Source: Prevotella sp. (lineage in GTDB: Bacteria > Bacteroidota > Bacteroidia > Bacteroidales > Bacteroidaceae). Taken from it: a stretch of 52,518 nt of DNA. Shown piece by piece: positions 18,136-27,424 of this stretch. The stretch covers positions 1-52,518 of the forward strand of contig JAGAAJ010000133.1 in assembly GCA_017615355.1 (NCBI GenBank). The letters run 5' to 3'. Every line of letters begins with the position of its first letter. Position 1 is the stretch's first letter. The notes beneath the pieces are model-generated. The model was not told where the DNA came from. It did not search any database and saw only the letters and a program-made list of their open reading frames with translations. Made by a program: the position numbers and the translations under genes.

Positions 18136-18175
18136 GCGAAAACAGGTCTCAGACGGCCTGTTTTTCGCTTTTTTT
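18136..18175 (+). terminator. Rho-independent terminator after the C10 protease
   Basis: Stem GCGAAAACAGG / CCTGTTTTTCGC (one bulged T) around a short loop, followed by TTTTTTT. It starts 12 nt after the stop codon. Confidence 0.85.
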
Positions 18176-18218
18176 GTAATATTTTACTTCATTTTTTTCC
18201 CATGATGAAATTTTTTTG

Positions 18219-18226
18219 TATCTTTG
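18219..18226 (+). promoter_or_regulatory. -7 box of the LruC lipoprotein gene
   Basis: TATCTTTG, 36 nt upstream of the ATG at 18263, just after the terminator of the preceding unit. Confidence 0.7.
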
Positions 18227-18262
18227 CAGCCGTATTCGAATACTAAAATCATTTTTTGAACT

Positions 18263-21115
18263 ATGAACAAGAACGCAAAGTTTCTCATAGGGCTTGCTTG
18301 CTTGTCGTTGGGAATAACGGCATGCAAGGATGACTATTTTGATCAGGAGAAATACGACTATCGTCTCAAACAGTCTTTCCCCGTAGAAGATGTAGACCCT
18401 AACCACACATGGGCCATCTATGGTTCTGCTACGCTCAATGCCACCGTCAACGGAGACTATGGCAAGAAATACCGCGTAGACATCTATCAGGAGAACCCGC
18501 TCTACATCTCGCCTGTCACCCTGCTTGCTAGTAGCGAGGTCATCACAGGACAGAACACCACATTGTTCTTCTCTTACAAGCTGGCACAGCCAACAGTCTA
18601 TATTGCCTGCTTCGATGAGAACAACCGTCGCATCATCAAAACCAAGACTGTAACCAACGGCGAAGACATTCACATCAATTTCTTTGGTGAGAGTGGCAGT
18701 GCTTCCCGTGCCGTTCCACAAGACGGTTTCTTTGAGTCTCAGAGCTATGGCATGACCAGGACAACTCGTGCTGATGAGCCAATGGCAGAGTCGGGCTATG
18801 TCAAGGCTTCTGAATCCCAGATAAGCCTCAACGACTGGGTGAATCCCTCGTGGAGAAGCCATGTGACGATAGATCTAAGCACCATCGGCACCAGTAATGA
18901 ATTCAATACTATTACTGAAAACGCTCTGAACAAGAACGAGGTGGCTAACGACAACCGCGCGAATAAGTGGTGGCGCGTGGAGAGCAACATTTCACTTAGC
19001 CAAAACCTCAACGGCGACCAGAACACGCTGAATAAAGCTGTCGTCTACGTAAAGAGCGGTACCCTGACACTTTCAGCTGATTATACTGGCGTTACCTTCA
19101 TTGTGGGCAATGGTGCCACGCTTGCCCTATCAGGTGAAAGGAGATTCGGACAAGGAGCACGCATTGTTGTGATGGAGGGCGGAACTCTTACGACTACCAA
19201 CAATGTGACATTCAGCGGCAAGGCAGAATCTGTCGGTTTTTATAATGCTGGCACTGCCAAGTTCGTACGTGGATTTGACATGTCCAACGTCTCTGTGGAG
19301 CAAGGAGCTACGCTCTACAACGTGGGAACCTTGAATATCAGCTCGCTAACCAACGTGCGTTATCTCTATAACTATGGTACGCTCAACATTCATACCGATT
19401 TTACTGTTCCACAGAATAAAGACCATAGTGTTCTGCATTATAATTTCTACAATGAAGGGACTATGACAGTTCCAACTGCCACCGTGTCCGAGGCTGTGAA
19501 CTATGGAACGTTGAATGGTACGAGCCTTATTGTCTCCGACAACTACTACTTTAATGCAGGAACATCGGAGTTCAAGACCATCAAGGTGAAACAGCTATCC
19601 AATACGGGTCACCTTACCTTTGAAGAGAATCTCGACGATCGCAACGAGCGCTGGACGCTTAACGCATGCTACCTGCACATCACGAAGAGCCAGACGGCAA
19701 GCACTGGTTTCCGCCGCCTTGTGATGCTAAGGAATAGTCGCCTCGACATGGATGGTGATATGTATTTCCAGGAAAGCAACAATTCCTATATGGAGGACAA
19801 GAGCTTGGTGAACGTAGGTGGTAAGTTCGTTGTGCCTAATGATGGTGCCTGTATGTACGCTCCTACTGCTGAAGGCGAGTTCGCCATCTTGAAAATTGCT
19901 GGCAATATTGAGATGGCCAAATGGTGTGCTATGATTAGGCCAAATAATGGCCAGCTATATTTGGATTGGGCTCATGCTGCAGATGGCGTCAGCCATTCCA
20001 CCATCGCCAACAAGGAGAATTACTCAGACCAAGAAGCAGTCACACAAATGACGAAAACGATGGCTAGCGCTCTCATCACTGAGAGTACCGCTCCCTCTAC
20101 TGTTCGCATACCGAAGGCTGTTACCGCCTCAGACTGCACAGGCGCCGGCTACAACACGACGACTACTACTGTGCCGGATATCCAGACAAAAACGAGTTCC
20201 TTCCGCATCTGCTTCGAAGACCAATTCCCCAGCCCAGGCGATTACGACTTCAATGACTGTGTCCTAACCGTGACGTCCACCGTCAAGGGAAAGAATGTTA
20301 CAGTGAAGGTAAGCCTTGATGCAATTGGTGCCTCAAAGCAGTTGGCTGCTGCCATGCGTATTAAAGGCCTCTCGCCAGATGCCATAGTCAGTGCTGCAAA
20401 TACTTTTACAGACCATGCTGCCACCTACGCATCGATGAGATTCATTACGCCTTGCAAGAATGACAAGGGTAATACCCTCTACTATGTTGACCCACAGGGT
20501 TTGGGACTGGATGCTGATGGTAACCAGATAACCGATTTTGTGGTAAGCCTATTCAATGACGCTCATTGGGCCATGTCGCGGACTGATGCTGGTGGCAACA
20601 ACCAGTATATGCACAGCTATTTCTATAACACTGTAGACAAGAACATCACCAATAATTTGCGAGCAAAAGTTGCAGATCCCGTTGAAATGACACTCACATT
20701 CACGCTTGACACTGAGGCCAACGCACAGCTCTTCAACGATGTCAGCAAGTATGATGTTTTCATCGTTGAGAGATACAATGGTCGCGAATGGGAGGTTCAT
20801 ACCTATCCGTATAAGTTTGACCAGGTGATAGCTCAGTGGGCTAACTACGTTGACAAACTCACTCATTACAAAGAGAGCTCTACGAGTAATTATCCTTGGG
20901 CCATTCAGGTTCCTGGTGACTTCCTCTACCCCATAGAGTGGCAGAGTATCAGTGGTAGTAAGATTCAGACTTCAGATACAGAGGAGTATGGTGTTGAAAC
21001 TGCTGCCTACAAGCTGTTTAAGTCATGGGCTGTCAATCCTAACACTGAGGATAAGAATGTACAGGAATGGTATTTGAAGGAGAACATTGAGGACTTGAAC
21101 CTGGTGTGGCAATAG
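18263..21115 (+). CDS. LruC-domain surface lipoprotein
   Basis: 950 aa. The lipoprotein signal ends GITAC (Cys21), followed by KDDYF. Residues about 210-560 form a repetitive beta-helix-like region rich in 'tLyNyGTLNI'-type strands. Residues about 645-900 match the LruC / DUF4842 domain (FEDQFPSPGDYDFNDCVL and the later LDADGNQITDFVVSLFNDAHW). Such lipoproteins in Bacteroidota are surface-exposed; the acidic PGDYDFND motif could bind a cation (inference). The molecular role is not established. It has its own promoter, and the methyltransferase gene follows after 8 nt. Confidence 0.82.
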   Translation: MNKNAKFLIGLACLSLGITACKDDYFDQEKYDYRLKQSFPVEDVDPNHTWAIYGSATLNATVNGDYGKKYRVDIYQENPLYISPVTLLASSEVITGQNTTLFFSYKLAQPTVYIACFDENNRRIIKTKTVTNGEDIHINFFGESGSASRAVPQDGFFESQSYGMTRTTRADEPMAESGYVKASESQISLNDWVNPSWRSHVTIDLSTIGTSNEFNTITENALNKNEVANDNRANKWWRVESNISLSQNLNGDQNTLNKAVVYVKSGTLTLSADYTGVTFIVGNGATLALSGERRFGQGARIVVMEGGTLTTTNNVTFSGKAESVGFYNAGTAKFVRGFDMSNVSVEQGATLYNVGTLNISSLTNVRYLYNYGTLNIHTDFTVPQNKDHSVLHYNFYNEGTMTVPTATVSEAVNYGTLNGTSLIVSDNYYFNAGTSEFKTIKVKQLSNTGHLTFEENLDDRNERWTLNACYLHITKSQTASTGFRRLVMLRNSRLDMDGDMYFQESNNSYMEDKSLVNVGGKFVVPNDGACMYAPTAEGEFAILKIAGNIEMAKWCAMIRPNNGQLYLDWAHAADGVSHSTIANKENYSDQEAVTQMTKTMASALITESTAPSTVRIPKAVTASDCTGAGYNTTTTTVPDIQTKTSSFRICFEDQFPSPGDYDFNDCVLTVTSTVKGKNVTVKVSLDAIGASKQLAAAMRIKGLSPDAIVSAANTFTDHAATYASMRFITPCKNDKGNTLYYVDPQGLGLDADGNQITDFVVSLFNDAHWAMSRTDAGGNNQYMHSYFYNTVDKNITNNLRAKVADPVEMTLTFTLDTEANAQLFNDVSKYDVFIVERYNGREWEVHTYPYKFDQVIAQWANYVDKLTHYKESSTSNYPWAIQVPGDFLYPIEWQSISGSKIQTSDTEEYGVETAAYKLFKSWAVNPNTEDKNVQEWYLKENIEDLNLVWQ

Positions 21116-21123
21116 CCAAAACC

Positions 21124-22476
21124 ATGAACGAGAATACCAAACAGTTTACGCTGGCGCACGCCGATGACGACGTGCGCCAGCTTGCGTTAAAAGGCTGCCG
21201 GGACGCTGAGGTAGATTTTCCTATGGCCTTGCAGCAGATTAGCGGACGACAAGCGGCACAAACCAAGATTCCCTCTTGGGCAAAGCTGGATGATATCCGT
21301 TATCCTGTACACCTGTCAATGGAACAGTGTAGTAGCGAGGCCACAGCCCTCTATAAGGTGCGGCTTGTCAAAAGCGTCTTAATTTCCAATAATCTCATTA
21401 ATCCCAAAGCGGCCAAGTCTCCCTACCGCAAACTGCTTGATTTGACGGGCGGCTTCGGTGTGGACTTTGCTTTCTTGTGTGAGTTGTTTGACGAGGGTGT
21501 CTATGTGGAGCGTGATGAGACTCTTTGCGCCCTTGCACACCATAATTTCCAGGTGTTGAGCAAGGATATATCGATGGAGTCGATGAAGCGAATGGAATTG
21601 GAAAGTCCTATGGATGTGCTCAACTTTTCTGTGGTTCATGCCGAGGCAGAGACGTTCCTGCACAGGATGGAAGAGCATGTCACCCTTGTCTTTATCGATC
21701 CGGCACGACGCGACAAGCACGGCGCACGCACCTATAGTCTCAGCGACTGCACACCTGACGTTTTACCGCTGATGGATGAGTTACTGCGCAAATCCGACTA
21801 TGTTCTGCTCAAACTATCGCCGATGCTGGATTGGCGGAAAGCGATGGCTGATGTAGGCACTGAGCATGTAGAGCAGGTGCACATAGTGGCTGTGGGTAGC
21901 GAGTGCAAGGAGCTGTTGCTGTTGCTCTCTGCCAATGGTTCACCGCAGCCTCAGCTCGTCTGCAGCAACGACGACATGCAGGAGGTATTCGCCTTGAAAA
22001 CCGGCAAAGACCCTGACATAGCTAGTAAAACTAGTATCACTAGCGAAACTAGTATGACTAACACAACTAGTATATTTAGTGAAACTAGTACAATTGGCAA
22101 AATCATGGGGAATGCGCCGCTCTTTCTCTACGAACCCCATGCCGCATTGATGAAAGGCGGCTTTTTCGAAGAATTAGCACACCGCTATGGTGTGACACCT
22201 TTGGCACCGAACAGTCACCTTTTTACCTCCGATAAACTAGTGGATAACTTCCCTGGCCGTACCTTCCGCGTGACAGCTGTGAGCACGATGAACAAGCAAG
22301 AACTGAAGGAAAAGGTGATGCCCATCAAGCAGGCGAATATCAGCGTCCGCAATTTCCCCATGAGTGTTGATGCCTTGCGCAAGAAACTGAAGCTCAGCGA
22401 GGGTGGCAACATCTATTTATTTGCCACCACCCTCGTCGATGGCAGACACATCCTTCTGCTGGGTAACAAAATATAA
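21124..22476 (+). CDS. THUMP-like SAM-dependent methyltransferase
   Basis: 450 aa. Class I methyltransferase with the SAM-binding motif LLDLTGGFGVDFAF (about 108-121) and a catalytic-type motif FIDPARRDKHGAR (about 192-205); the C-terminal ~100 residues fit the THUMP-like domain of this family. Bacteroidota genomes carry one such protein; the substrate, probably RNA, is not established. Start: an upstream GTG (21106) would overlap the LruC stop codon, so the ATG at 21124 is preferred. Residues about 303-324 are encoded by an 18-nt tandem repeat (22030-22101, Thr/Ser-rich) that looks like an insertion in a loop between the two domains. A convergent terminator follows. Confidence 0.78.
   Translation: MNENTKQFTLAHADDDVRQLALKGCRDAEVDFPMALQQISGRQAAQTKIPSWAKLDDIRYPVHLSMEQCSSEATALYKVRLVKSVLISNNLINPKAAKSPYRKLLDLTGGFGVDFAFLCELFDEGVYVERDETLCALAHHNFQVLSKDISMESMKRMELESPMDVLNFSVVHAEAETFLHRMEEHVTLVFIDPARRDKHGARTYSLSDCTPDVLPLMDELLRKSDYVLLKLSPMLDWRKAMADVGTEHVEQVHIVAVGSECKELLLLLSANGSPQPQLVCSNDDMQEVFALKTGKDPDIASKTSITSETSMTNTTSIFSETSTIGKIMGNAPLFLYEPHAALMKGGFFEELAHRYGVTPLAPNSHLFTSDKLVDNFPGRTFRVTAVSTMNKQELKEKVMPIKQANISVRNFPMSVDALRKKLKLSEGGNIYLFATTLVDGRHILLLGNKI
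22030..22101 (+). repeat. 18-nt tandem repeat inside the methyltransferase gene
   Basis: ACTAGT occurs at 22030, 22048, 22066 and 22084, exactly 18 nt apart, inside units beginning AACTAGTAT. Being a multiple of three, it keeps frame and encodes six-residue units starting TS (TSITSE, TSMTNT, TSIFSE, TSTIGK). Confidence 0.9.
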
Positions 22477-22515
22477 AAAGATAAGAGGCGCTGCCTGTCA
22501 ACGCCCCTTATCTTT
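22477..22515. terminator. Bidirectional terminator between methyltransferase and OmpA genes
   Basis: 14-bp stem AAAGATAAGAGGCG / CGCCCCTTATCTTT with one mismatch and an 11-nt loop, with A/T-rich ends on both sides. It sits between convergent genes. Confidence 0.8.
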
Positions 22516-22536
22516 ATTCTTCCTTATTTCTAGTGT

Positions 22537-23700
22537 TCACTCGGTGATGGTGCGCACGACTGTCTTAGCCTGCTTCTCCATCACAGTCTCCTCGACCTCG
22601 ATCTCGCGGAATTCCTGCACCTTCACCTTGCCCGTGGCATCGATGATAACGCAACGGTTCTTGTCGTTGTTGTCGGGGAAGGGCTGCACGGTGTCGCCCT
22701 TTGAGTCTACCACAAGCATATCGGCGTTGACGCCATGCTTCTCAATGAGGTCTTTCTTGAATGTCTCGGCTCGACGCTCGGCATACATCTTGTTCAGACG
22801 GGCATTGCCGGTTCCCTTGTCTGCATAACCTACAATGGTCACCTTCGAATCAGGATTCTCCTTCATGAACTTAGCGACCTCAGCCTGGATGACGCTTGGG
22901 TCGACGTTGTCGCTGACGCGAATGTCGTAGAATACCTCCTTGTGCAGCGTGACGGGCTTCTCCACCATGTAGGGTTCCTGCTTCTTCACCTTCTTCACCA
23001 CGGGCACGTCCTCCCAGATGGTCTCTTCAATCTGGCGGGTCACAGGGATATGCTTCTTGCCCTTGTAGCCGAAGCGGAAGTTCAGGCCGACCATAGCTGT
23101 GAACTGCCAGTCGTCAGCGTCGTTGATTTTCGAGTTAAAACGGTCGTCCAATGAGTTGGCATTCACCTCCAGTGAAAAGCCAAGGGGCTTCGACTGATTG
23201 GTCTCAAAACGCAGACCGGCACGCAGGTTGTGGCTCAAGCGGTTGTCCTCCCATGCCAGCGGTATGCGCTGCGGAGCAATGCCCAAGTCTTGCAACTCGT
23301 TGTTGTCCCATGCGTAGTTGAGTCCCACGCCGCCCAGCAGAATCACGTTCAAGGCACGGTCCTGATTCTGTCCAAACAGGTTCGACATATTCAGCAACAG
23401 GTCCACGCTAGGTGTCACATATTTCCACTTGTAATACTGATCCAGGTCCTTGAATCCGCTCTTCGACTGCCATGCATTGACATGCAGGCGAGCGCCTACT
23501 ACAGGTGTGAAAAAATGTCCAAAGCTCAGCGCAGCCGTTGGTGTCATCAGCTTATCCATCGGGGCGTTGGTCGAAGTAAGCTGCAGTCCGCCCTGTGCCT
23601 CCACGTATGAGAAAGACTGCCAATTCTCACTCTGTGCCATAGCAGTACCTCCCAAGAGCAGCATCGATGCTGCCAGGGTCATCAGTCTTTTCGTTTTCAT
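22537..23700 (-). CDS. OmpA-family outer membrane protein
   Basis: 387 aa. A signal peptide (ending GGTAMAQ) is followed by an outer-membrane beta-barrel-like N-terminal part (residues about 25-220, alternating strands, GxGLNYAW) and a periplasmic OmpA-like peptidoglycan-binding domain (about 255-355: FYDIRVSDNVDPSVIQ, VTIVGYADKGTGNARLN, AERRAETFKKDL). A charged tail (VQEFREIEVEETVMEKQ) ends the protein. It anchors the outer membrane to the wall. It has its own promoter (23739-23746, minus) divergent from the GNAT-like gene, and a terminator at its end. Abundant expression is likely for such a protein but cannot be shown from sequence. Confidence 0.88.
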   Translation of the reverse strand: MKTKRLMTLAASMLLLGGTAMAQSENWQSFSYVEAQGGLQLTSTNAPMDKLMTPTAALSFGHFFTPVVGARLHVNAWQSKSGFKDLDQYYKWKYVTPSVDLLLNMSNLFGQNQDRALNVILLGGVGLNYAWDNNELQDLGIAPQRIPLAWEDNRLSHNLRAGLRFETNQSKPLGFSLEVNANSLDDRFNSKINDADDWQFTAMVGLNFRFGYKGKKHIPVTRQIEETIWEDVPVVKKVKKQEPYMVEKPVTLHKEVFYDIRVSDNVDPSVIQAEVAKFMKENPDSKVTIVGYADKGTGNARLNKMYAERRAETFKKDLIEKHGVNADMLVVDSKGDTVQPFPDNNDKNRCVIIDATGKVKVQEFREIEVEETVMEKQAKTVVRTITE

Positions 23701-23738
23701 AGCAATAATAGTGATTTTGATTGAATGATTTCTGACTG

Positions 23739-23746
23739 CAAAGATA
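23739..23746 (-). promoter_or_regulatory. -7 box of the OmpA-family gene
   Basis: Minus strand TATCTTTG, 38 nt upstream of the start codon. Confidence 0.7.
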
Positions 23747-23794
23747 CGAAGAAGACACCAAAAAACAAAGAAAAAGTTAAAAAAATGCGCCTTT

Positions 23795-23828
23795 TTTGTC
23801 GATTTGTGCTAAAAAAGCCTTACCTTTG
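23795..23828 (+). promoter_or_regulatory. Promoter of the GNAT-like gene
   Basis: TTTG at 23795-23798 and TACCTTTG at 23821-23828, 22 nt apart; the ATG follows 29 nt after the -7 box. Confidence 0.65.
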
Positions 23829-23857
23829 CCCGTAAATTACAAAAAATCATAACGCAC

Positions 23858-25021
23858 ATGGCTACTGTCGAAATCAAGAAAGTAGAAAACAAGAAAGACT
23901 TGGAGAAATTCATCCAGCTGCACTACGACCTTTATCGTGGCTGCCCCTACGACGCTCCCAATCTGCATAGCGACGAGGTGCAGACGCTCTCGCCCTGGGT
24001 GAAGGATCCCAATGCCGCCTTCGAGTTTTGTGATGTGGAGTATTACCTCGCCCTGAAGGAGGGAAAGGTGGTGGGTCGCGTGGCTGCCATCATCAACCAT
24101 AGATACAATGAGCAATGGAACAGGCCCGCCGTTCGTTTCGGATGGATCGACCTCATTGATGACATTGATGTGATGCGCGCACTCCTTGGTGCAGTAGAGG
24201 ACTTTGGTCGCCGCCATCAGATGAAGGAAATCATCGGTCCTTTGGGTTTCACCGATATGGATCCCGAAGGCATGTTGACTCGTGGCTTTGAAGAGCTGGG
24301 CACGATGGCTACGGAATACAACCACGCCTATTACCCTGAGCTGATGAAGCAGATGGAGGGCTACGAGAAGGACAACGACTACGTGGAATACAAGCTCTTC
24401 GTGCCTAAGGAGGGAATGCCCGACAAATTCATGAAGATAGCCGAGATGGTGATGAAGCGCTACAACTTGCAAATCAAGAAACTCACCAAGGAGGATATCT
24501 TCGGCCCAGCACAATACGGACAGAAGGTGTTCGATGTCATCAACCGCACCTTCGGCCATCTCTACGGCTATTCCACCATGTCGCAGAAGCAGATCGACCA
24601 GTATATAAAGATGTACTTCAAGGTGGTAGACCTGAACATGCTGTCGCTGGTTGAAGACCATTCTTTAGAGGACCATCCCGTTGTAGGCGTGGCCATTACG
24701 TTGCCGTCGCTAACGAAGGCGCTGCAGAAATGCCGCAACGGTCGTCTGTGGCCTTTCGGCTGGTGGCACATTCTCAGAGCATTAAAGTTCCACAAGACCA
24801 GCATCGTCGACTGTCTATTGATCGGCGTGCTGCCCGAATACCGCTCAAAGGGCGCCAATGCATTGCTGTTCTACGACCTCATCCCCATCTACCAAAAGCA
24901 CGGCTTCCTCTGGGGTGAGACTCACGTTGAGATGGAGACCAACGGCAAGGTGCAGAGCCAATGGACCTACTTGGAGCACGAGCAGCACAAACGTCGTCGC
25001 TGCTACAAGAAAGCACTTTGA
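23858..25021 (+). CDS. GNAT-fold acetyltransferase-like protein
   Basis: 387 aa, cytoplasmic, no signal. Resembles a conserved Bacteroidota protein usually annotated as hypothetical or N-acetyltransferase. The C-terminal half carries a GNAT-like core: VDCLLIGVLPEYRSKGANALLFYDLIP (the Q/RxxGxG/A acetyl-CoA loop appears as RSKGAN, about residues 326-331). The N-terminal ~120 residues may be a second, degenerate GNAT fold (YYLALKEGKVVGRVAAIINH). Substrate unknown. It is a single-gene unit with its own promoter and a strong terminator (25031-25070). Confidence 0.65.
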   Translation: MATVEIKKVENKKDLEKFIQLHYDLYRGCPYDAPNLHSDEVQTLSPWVKDPNAAFEFCDVEYYLALKEGKVVGRVAAIINHRYNEQWNRPAVRFGWIDLIDDIDVMRALLGAVEDFGRRHQMKEIIGPLGFTDMDPEGMLTRGFEELGTMATEYNHAYYPELMKQMEGYEKDNDYVEYKLFVPKEGMPDKFMKIAEMVMKRYNLQIKKLTKEDIFGPAQYGQKVFDVINRTFGHLYGYSTMSQKQIDQYIKMYFKVVDLNMLSLVEDHSLEDHPVVGVAITLPSLTKALQKCRNGRLWPFGWWHILRALKFHKTSIVDCLLIGVLPEYRSKGANALLFYDLIPIYQKHGFLWGETHVEMETNGKVQSQWTYLEHEQHKRRRCYKKAL

Positions 25022-25030
25022 TGATTGTAA

Positions 25031-25070
25031 TTAAAGGAGTTAAGGTAATCAACAACCTTAACTCCTTTAA
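25031..25070. terminator. Bidirectional terminator between GNAT-like and GH36 genes
   Basis: Perfect 15-bp stem (TTAAAGGAGTTAAGG and its complement) with a 10-nt loop, with A/T ends both ways, between convergent genes. Confidence 0.88.
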
Positions 25071-25098
25071 ATAATTTGCGAAGAAGCTTCAACCGATC

Positions 25099-27276
25099 TT
25101 ACTTAATCAAGAACACGCGGCTGGCGTATTCCTCCCATAGGGGCACCTCGATGCCGACGTCCATGAGGAACCGCCCAGTAAACGTCTTGCCATTGAGCTG
25201 GCAGGGCCGCTGTCCTACAGCCACGTTCTTCTCCGTCAGCGTATAGGTCTTGCCTGGGTCAAGGCCGGCCAGACGGATGCGCGGCAGCGGCTGGTCGTAG
25301 AAATTCTCAATCTTATAGACGAAGAGCACAGCGCCTTCATTCCCCTTTGTAAACAGATGACTGGCCACACCCTTCTTGTCGTAGGGCGAGATGAGACGGT
25401 AGATGTCGCCTGTCTGCACGATAGGACGCAGCTGCTTGTAGTCGGCGAAGCAGGTGGTGCATTGCTGGCGCTCCTCGTCGGTCATCTGGCTGGGTTGCAG
25501 CTCGATGCCAAGGCGGCCGCTCATGGCCACGTCGCAGCGGAACTTCACGGGGATGACACGCTTGCCCGTGTTCCAGTAGGGGCAATGGTTGATGTGACAG
25601 GCCATCGCGTTGGCCGGGAAGAAGAGGCTGGTGCCGTACTGCATGTACACACGCTGCAGGGCATCGGTGTTGTCAGACACCCAGAACTCGTCGAAGTAAG
25701 GCAACAGGCCGTAGTTGGCACGGCCACCACCGCTGGCGCAGTCCTGAATCACCAAGTCGGGATACTTCGCACGGATGCGTTCCAACGTCTTGATCAGTCC
25801 CTTATGGTAGTCGATGTTCAGGTTGTTCTGCTTTGCCTTGGGCAGATAGAGTGAGCCGTAGTTCTGAATCGGAGCATTGGCGTCCCATTTGATATAGGCA
25901 ATCTCCGGATACTCCGTCATCAAGTTGTCGACGATGCTGAACACAAAGTCCTGCACCTTCGGATTGGTCATGTCGAGCACCACCTGTGTGCCGCCGCGAC
26001 CCTGACGCAGTTCACGGCCGGGACGCTGCAGCACCCAGTCGGGATGTTGTTCGTAGAGCTCGCTCACGGTGTTCGTCATCTCAGGCTCTATCCAGATGCC
26101 GAACTTGATCTTACGTTGCTTGGCGGCATCGGTGAGGGCCTTGATGCCGTTGGGCAGCTTGTTCTTGTCCACCACCCAGTCGCCGAGGCTCGAGTTGTCC
26201 ACCTTGCGCGGATATTTGTCGCCAAACCAGCCGTCGTCCATCACGAAGAGCTCGCCGCCGAAGGCTGCAATGTCATCCATCATCTTGATGATTTTCTCTT
26301 CGGTGATGTCGAGGTAGATGCCCTCCCATGAGTTCAGCAGGATGTCGCCCGTCTGCATCCCACGATGGAGGAAGCCTTCGGTGCGTGCCCAGCGGTGGAA
26401 GATACGGCTCACGCCGCTCATGCCCTCGGCGCTGTAGGCCAGGGCCACGTGCGGTGTCTCAAACACCTCTTTCGGCTCCAGCACGTATTCGCTGGCCGTG
26501 GGGTCGATGCCAGCGTAGACGTGGTGCTCCTTGTGTGAGATGGTGTTTACACGAAGCTCGTAGTTGCCGCTCCAGCACAGGGCAAGGCCGATGGTGCGGC
26601 CTGTGAGCTCCTGCGGCTGTCCGTCTAAAGAGATGAGTATCTCAGGTGCGTCGAGATGTGAGTTGCGAGTGCCGTCGCTGTTGCGGATGGTCTTCATGCC
26701 CTGTGTCAGCGGCTCGCTCGTCACCTGCGTCTCAGCGGCCCAGTTGCCATGCAGATGAGTGATCCAGACATCGCCCTGTCTCAGCACTAAGTGACCGCTG
26801 TCGAAACGTTTCAGCGTGACGGCCTTCTTCTCCTGGTGCACAATCTCCGTCCAGGTCTCTATCACGTCCACATCTTTATATGCCTTGTAAAAGACTTTCA
26901 CCGTGAAGGGCAGCAGCTTGTCCTTCATCGTGAAGGTGTGGATGACGGCTTTCCCATTGTCATTCTTGCTGTAATCCGTAACTTGTAATTCCAGATTCAG
27001 GTCGCCGTCAAAGTGCTGCACCTGCAGGGCTGGCGTGTGTACGGCATCAACGGTGCCGAAGGCAGGCAATGCGTGGAAACTCAGGTCGGCACCTGCATCG
27101 CGCAGCTGTTGCAGGGTGGCACTCTTGTCGCCATAATACGACTGCTGCAGGTCGCCACCCTCCCTTGCGGTGAGCAGCATCTGCGTGTTGGGGGTTTCAA
27201 CGACGACGTCGCCCTGCCAGGCCATCAGCGGCAGCGACGTGAGGAGCATCAGGGCTCCAGCGAAAACTTTTCTCAT
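25099..27276 (-). CDS. Alpha-galactosidase, GH36, exported
   Basis: 725 aa, full length. Hydrolyses terminal alpha-1,6-galactosides (raffinose-type sugars, galactomannan side chains). A signal peptide (residues 1-18) precedes the N-terminal beta-supersandwich (about 20-300) and the TIM barrel (about 310-620): DDGWFGD (347-353), IWIEPEM, nucleophile Asp465 in YIKWDANA, CASGGGR (513-519), acid/base Asp535 in VSDNTD. A C-terminal beta domain closes the protein. It has its own -7 box (27315-27322, minus). A 2-epimerase for beta-1,4-disaccharides is encoded nearby on the same strand, so degradation of galactomannan or similar hemicellulose is plausible; no SusC/SusD pair is in the window. Confidence 0.93.
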   Translation of the reverse strand: MRKVFAGALMLLTSLPLMAWQGDVVVETPNTQMLLTAREGGDLQQSYYGDKSATLQQLRDAGADLSFHALPAFGTVDAVHTPALQVQHFDGDLNLELQVTDYSKNDNGKAVIHTFTMKDKLLPFTVKVFYKAYKDVDVIETWTEIVHQEKKAVTLKRFDSGHLVLRQGDVWITHLHGNWAAETQVTSEPLTQGMKTIRNSDGTRNSHLDAPEILISLDGQPQELTGRTIGLALCWSGNYELRVNTISHKEHHVYAGIDPTASEYVLEPKEVFETPHVALAYSAEGMSGVSRIFHRWARTEGFLHRGMQTGDILLNSWEGIYLDITEEKIIKMMDDIAAFGGELFVMDDGWFGDKYPRKVDNSSLGDWVVDKNKLPNGIKALTDAAKQRKIKFGIWIEPEMTNTVSELYEQHPDWVLQRPGRELRQGRGGTQVVLDMTNPKVQDFVFSIVDNLMTEYPEIAYIKWDANAPIQNYGSLYLPKAKQNNLNIDYHKGLIKTLERIRAKYPDLVIQDCASGGGRANYGLLPYFDEFWVSDNTDALQRVYMQYGTSLFFPANAMACHINHCPYWNTGKRVIPVKFRCDVAMSGRLGIELQPSQMTDEERQQCTTCFADYKQLRPIVQTGDIYRLISPYDKKGVASHLFTKGNEGAVLFVYKIENFYDQPLPRIRLAGLDPGKTYTLTEKNVAVGQRPCQLNGKTFTGRFLMDVGIEVPLWEEYASRVFLIK

Positions 27277-27314
27277 GCGTTTGTTCTTTGGGTTTTAGTG
27301 AAGGTTTCTGTCGG

Positions 27315-27322
27315 CAAAGATA
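27315..27322 (-). promoter_or_regulatory. -7 box of the GH36 gene
   Basis: Minus strand TATCTTTG, 38 nt upstream of the start codon. Confidence 0.7.
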
Positions 27323-27424
27323 CTACTTTTTTTCAAATCTGCGAAGTATTTTTAAACCAAAGTTATGTTTTGGCGTCTAAAGGCAAGATATTGTTTCATT
27401 TAACCTAATTAAAACTAACAAAAC

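Noticed and set aside
21106-21123. GTG start for the methyltransferase gene overlapping the LruC gene
   Set aside because: The ATG 18 nt downstream is a better start and avoids the overlap; the added residues carry no family motif.
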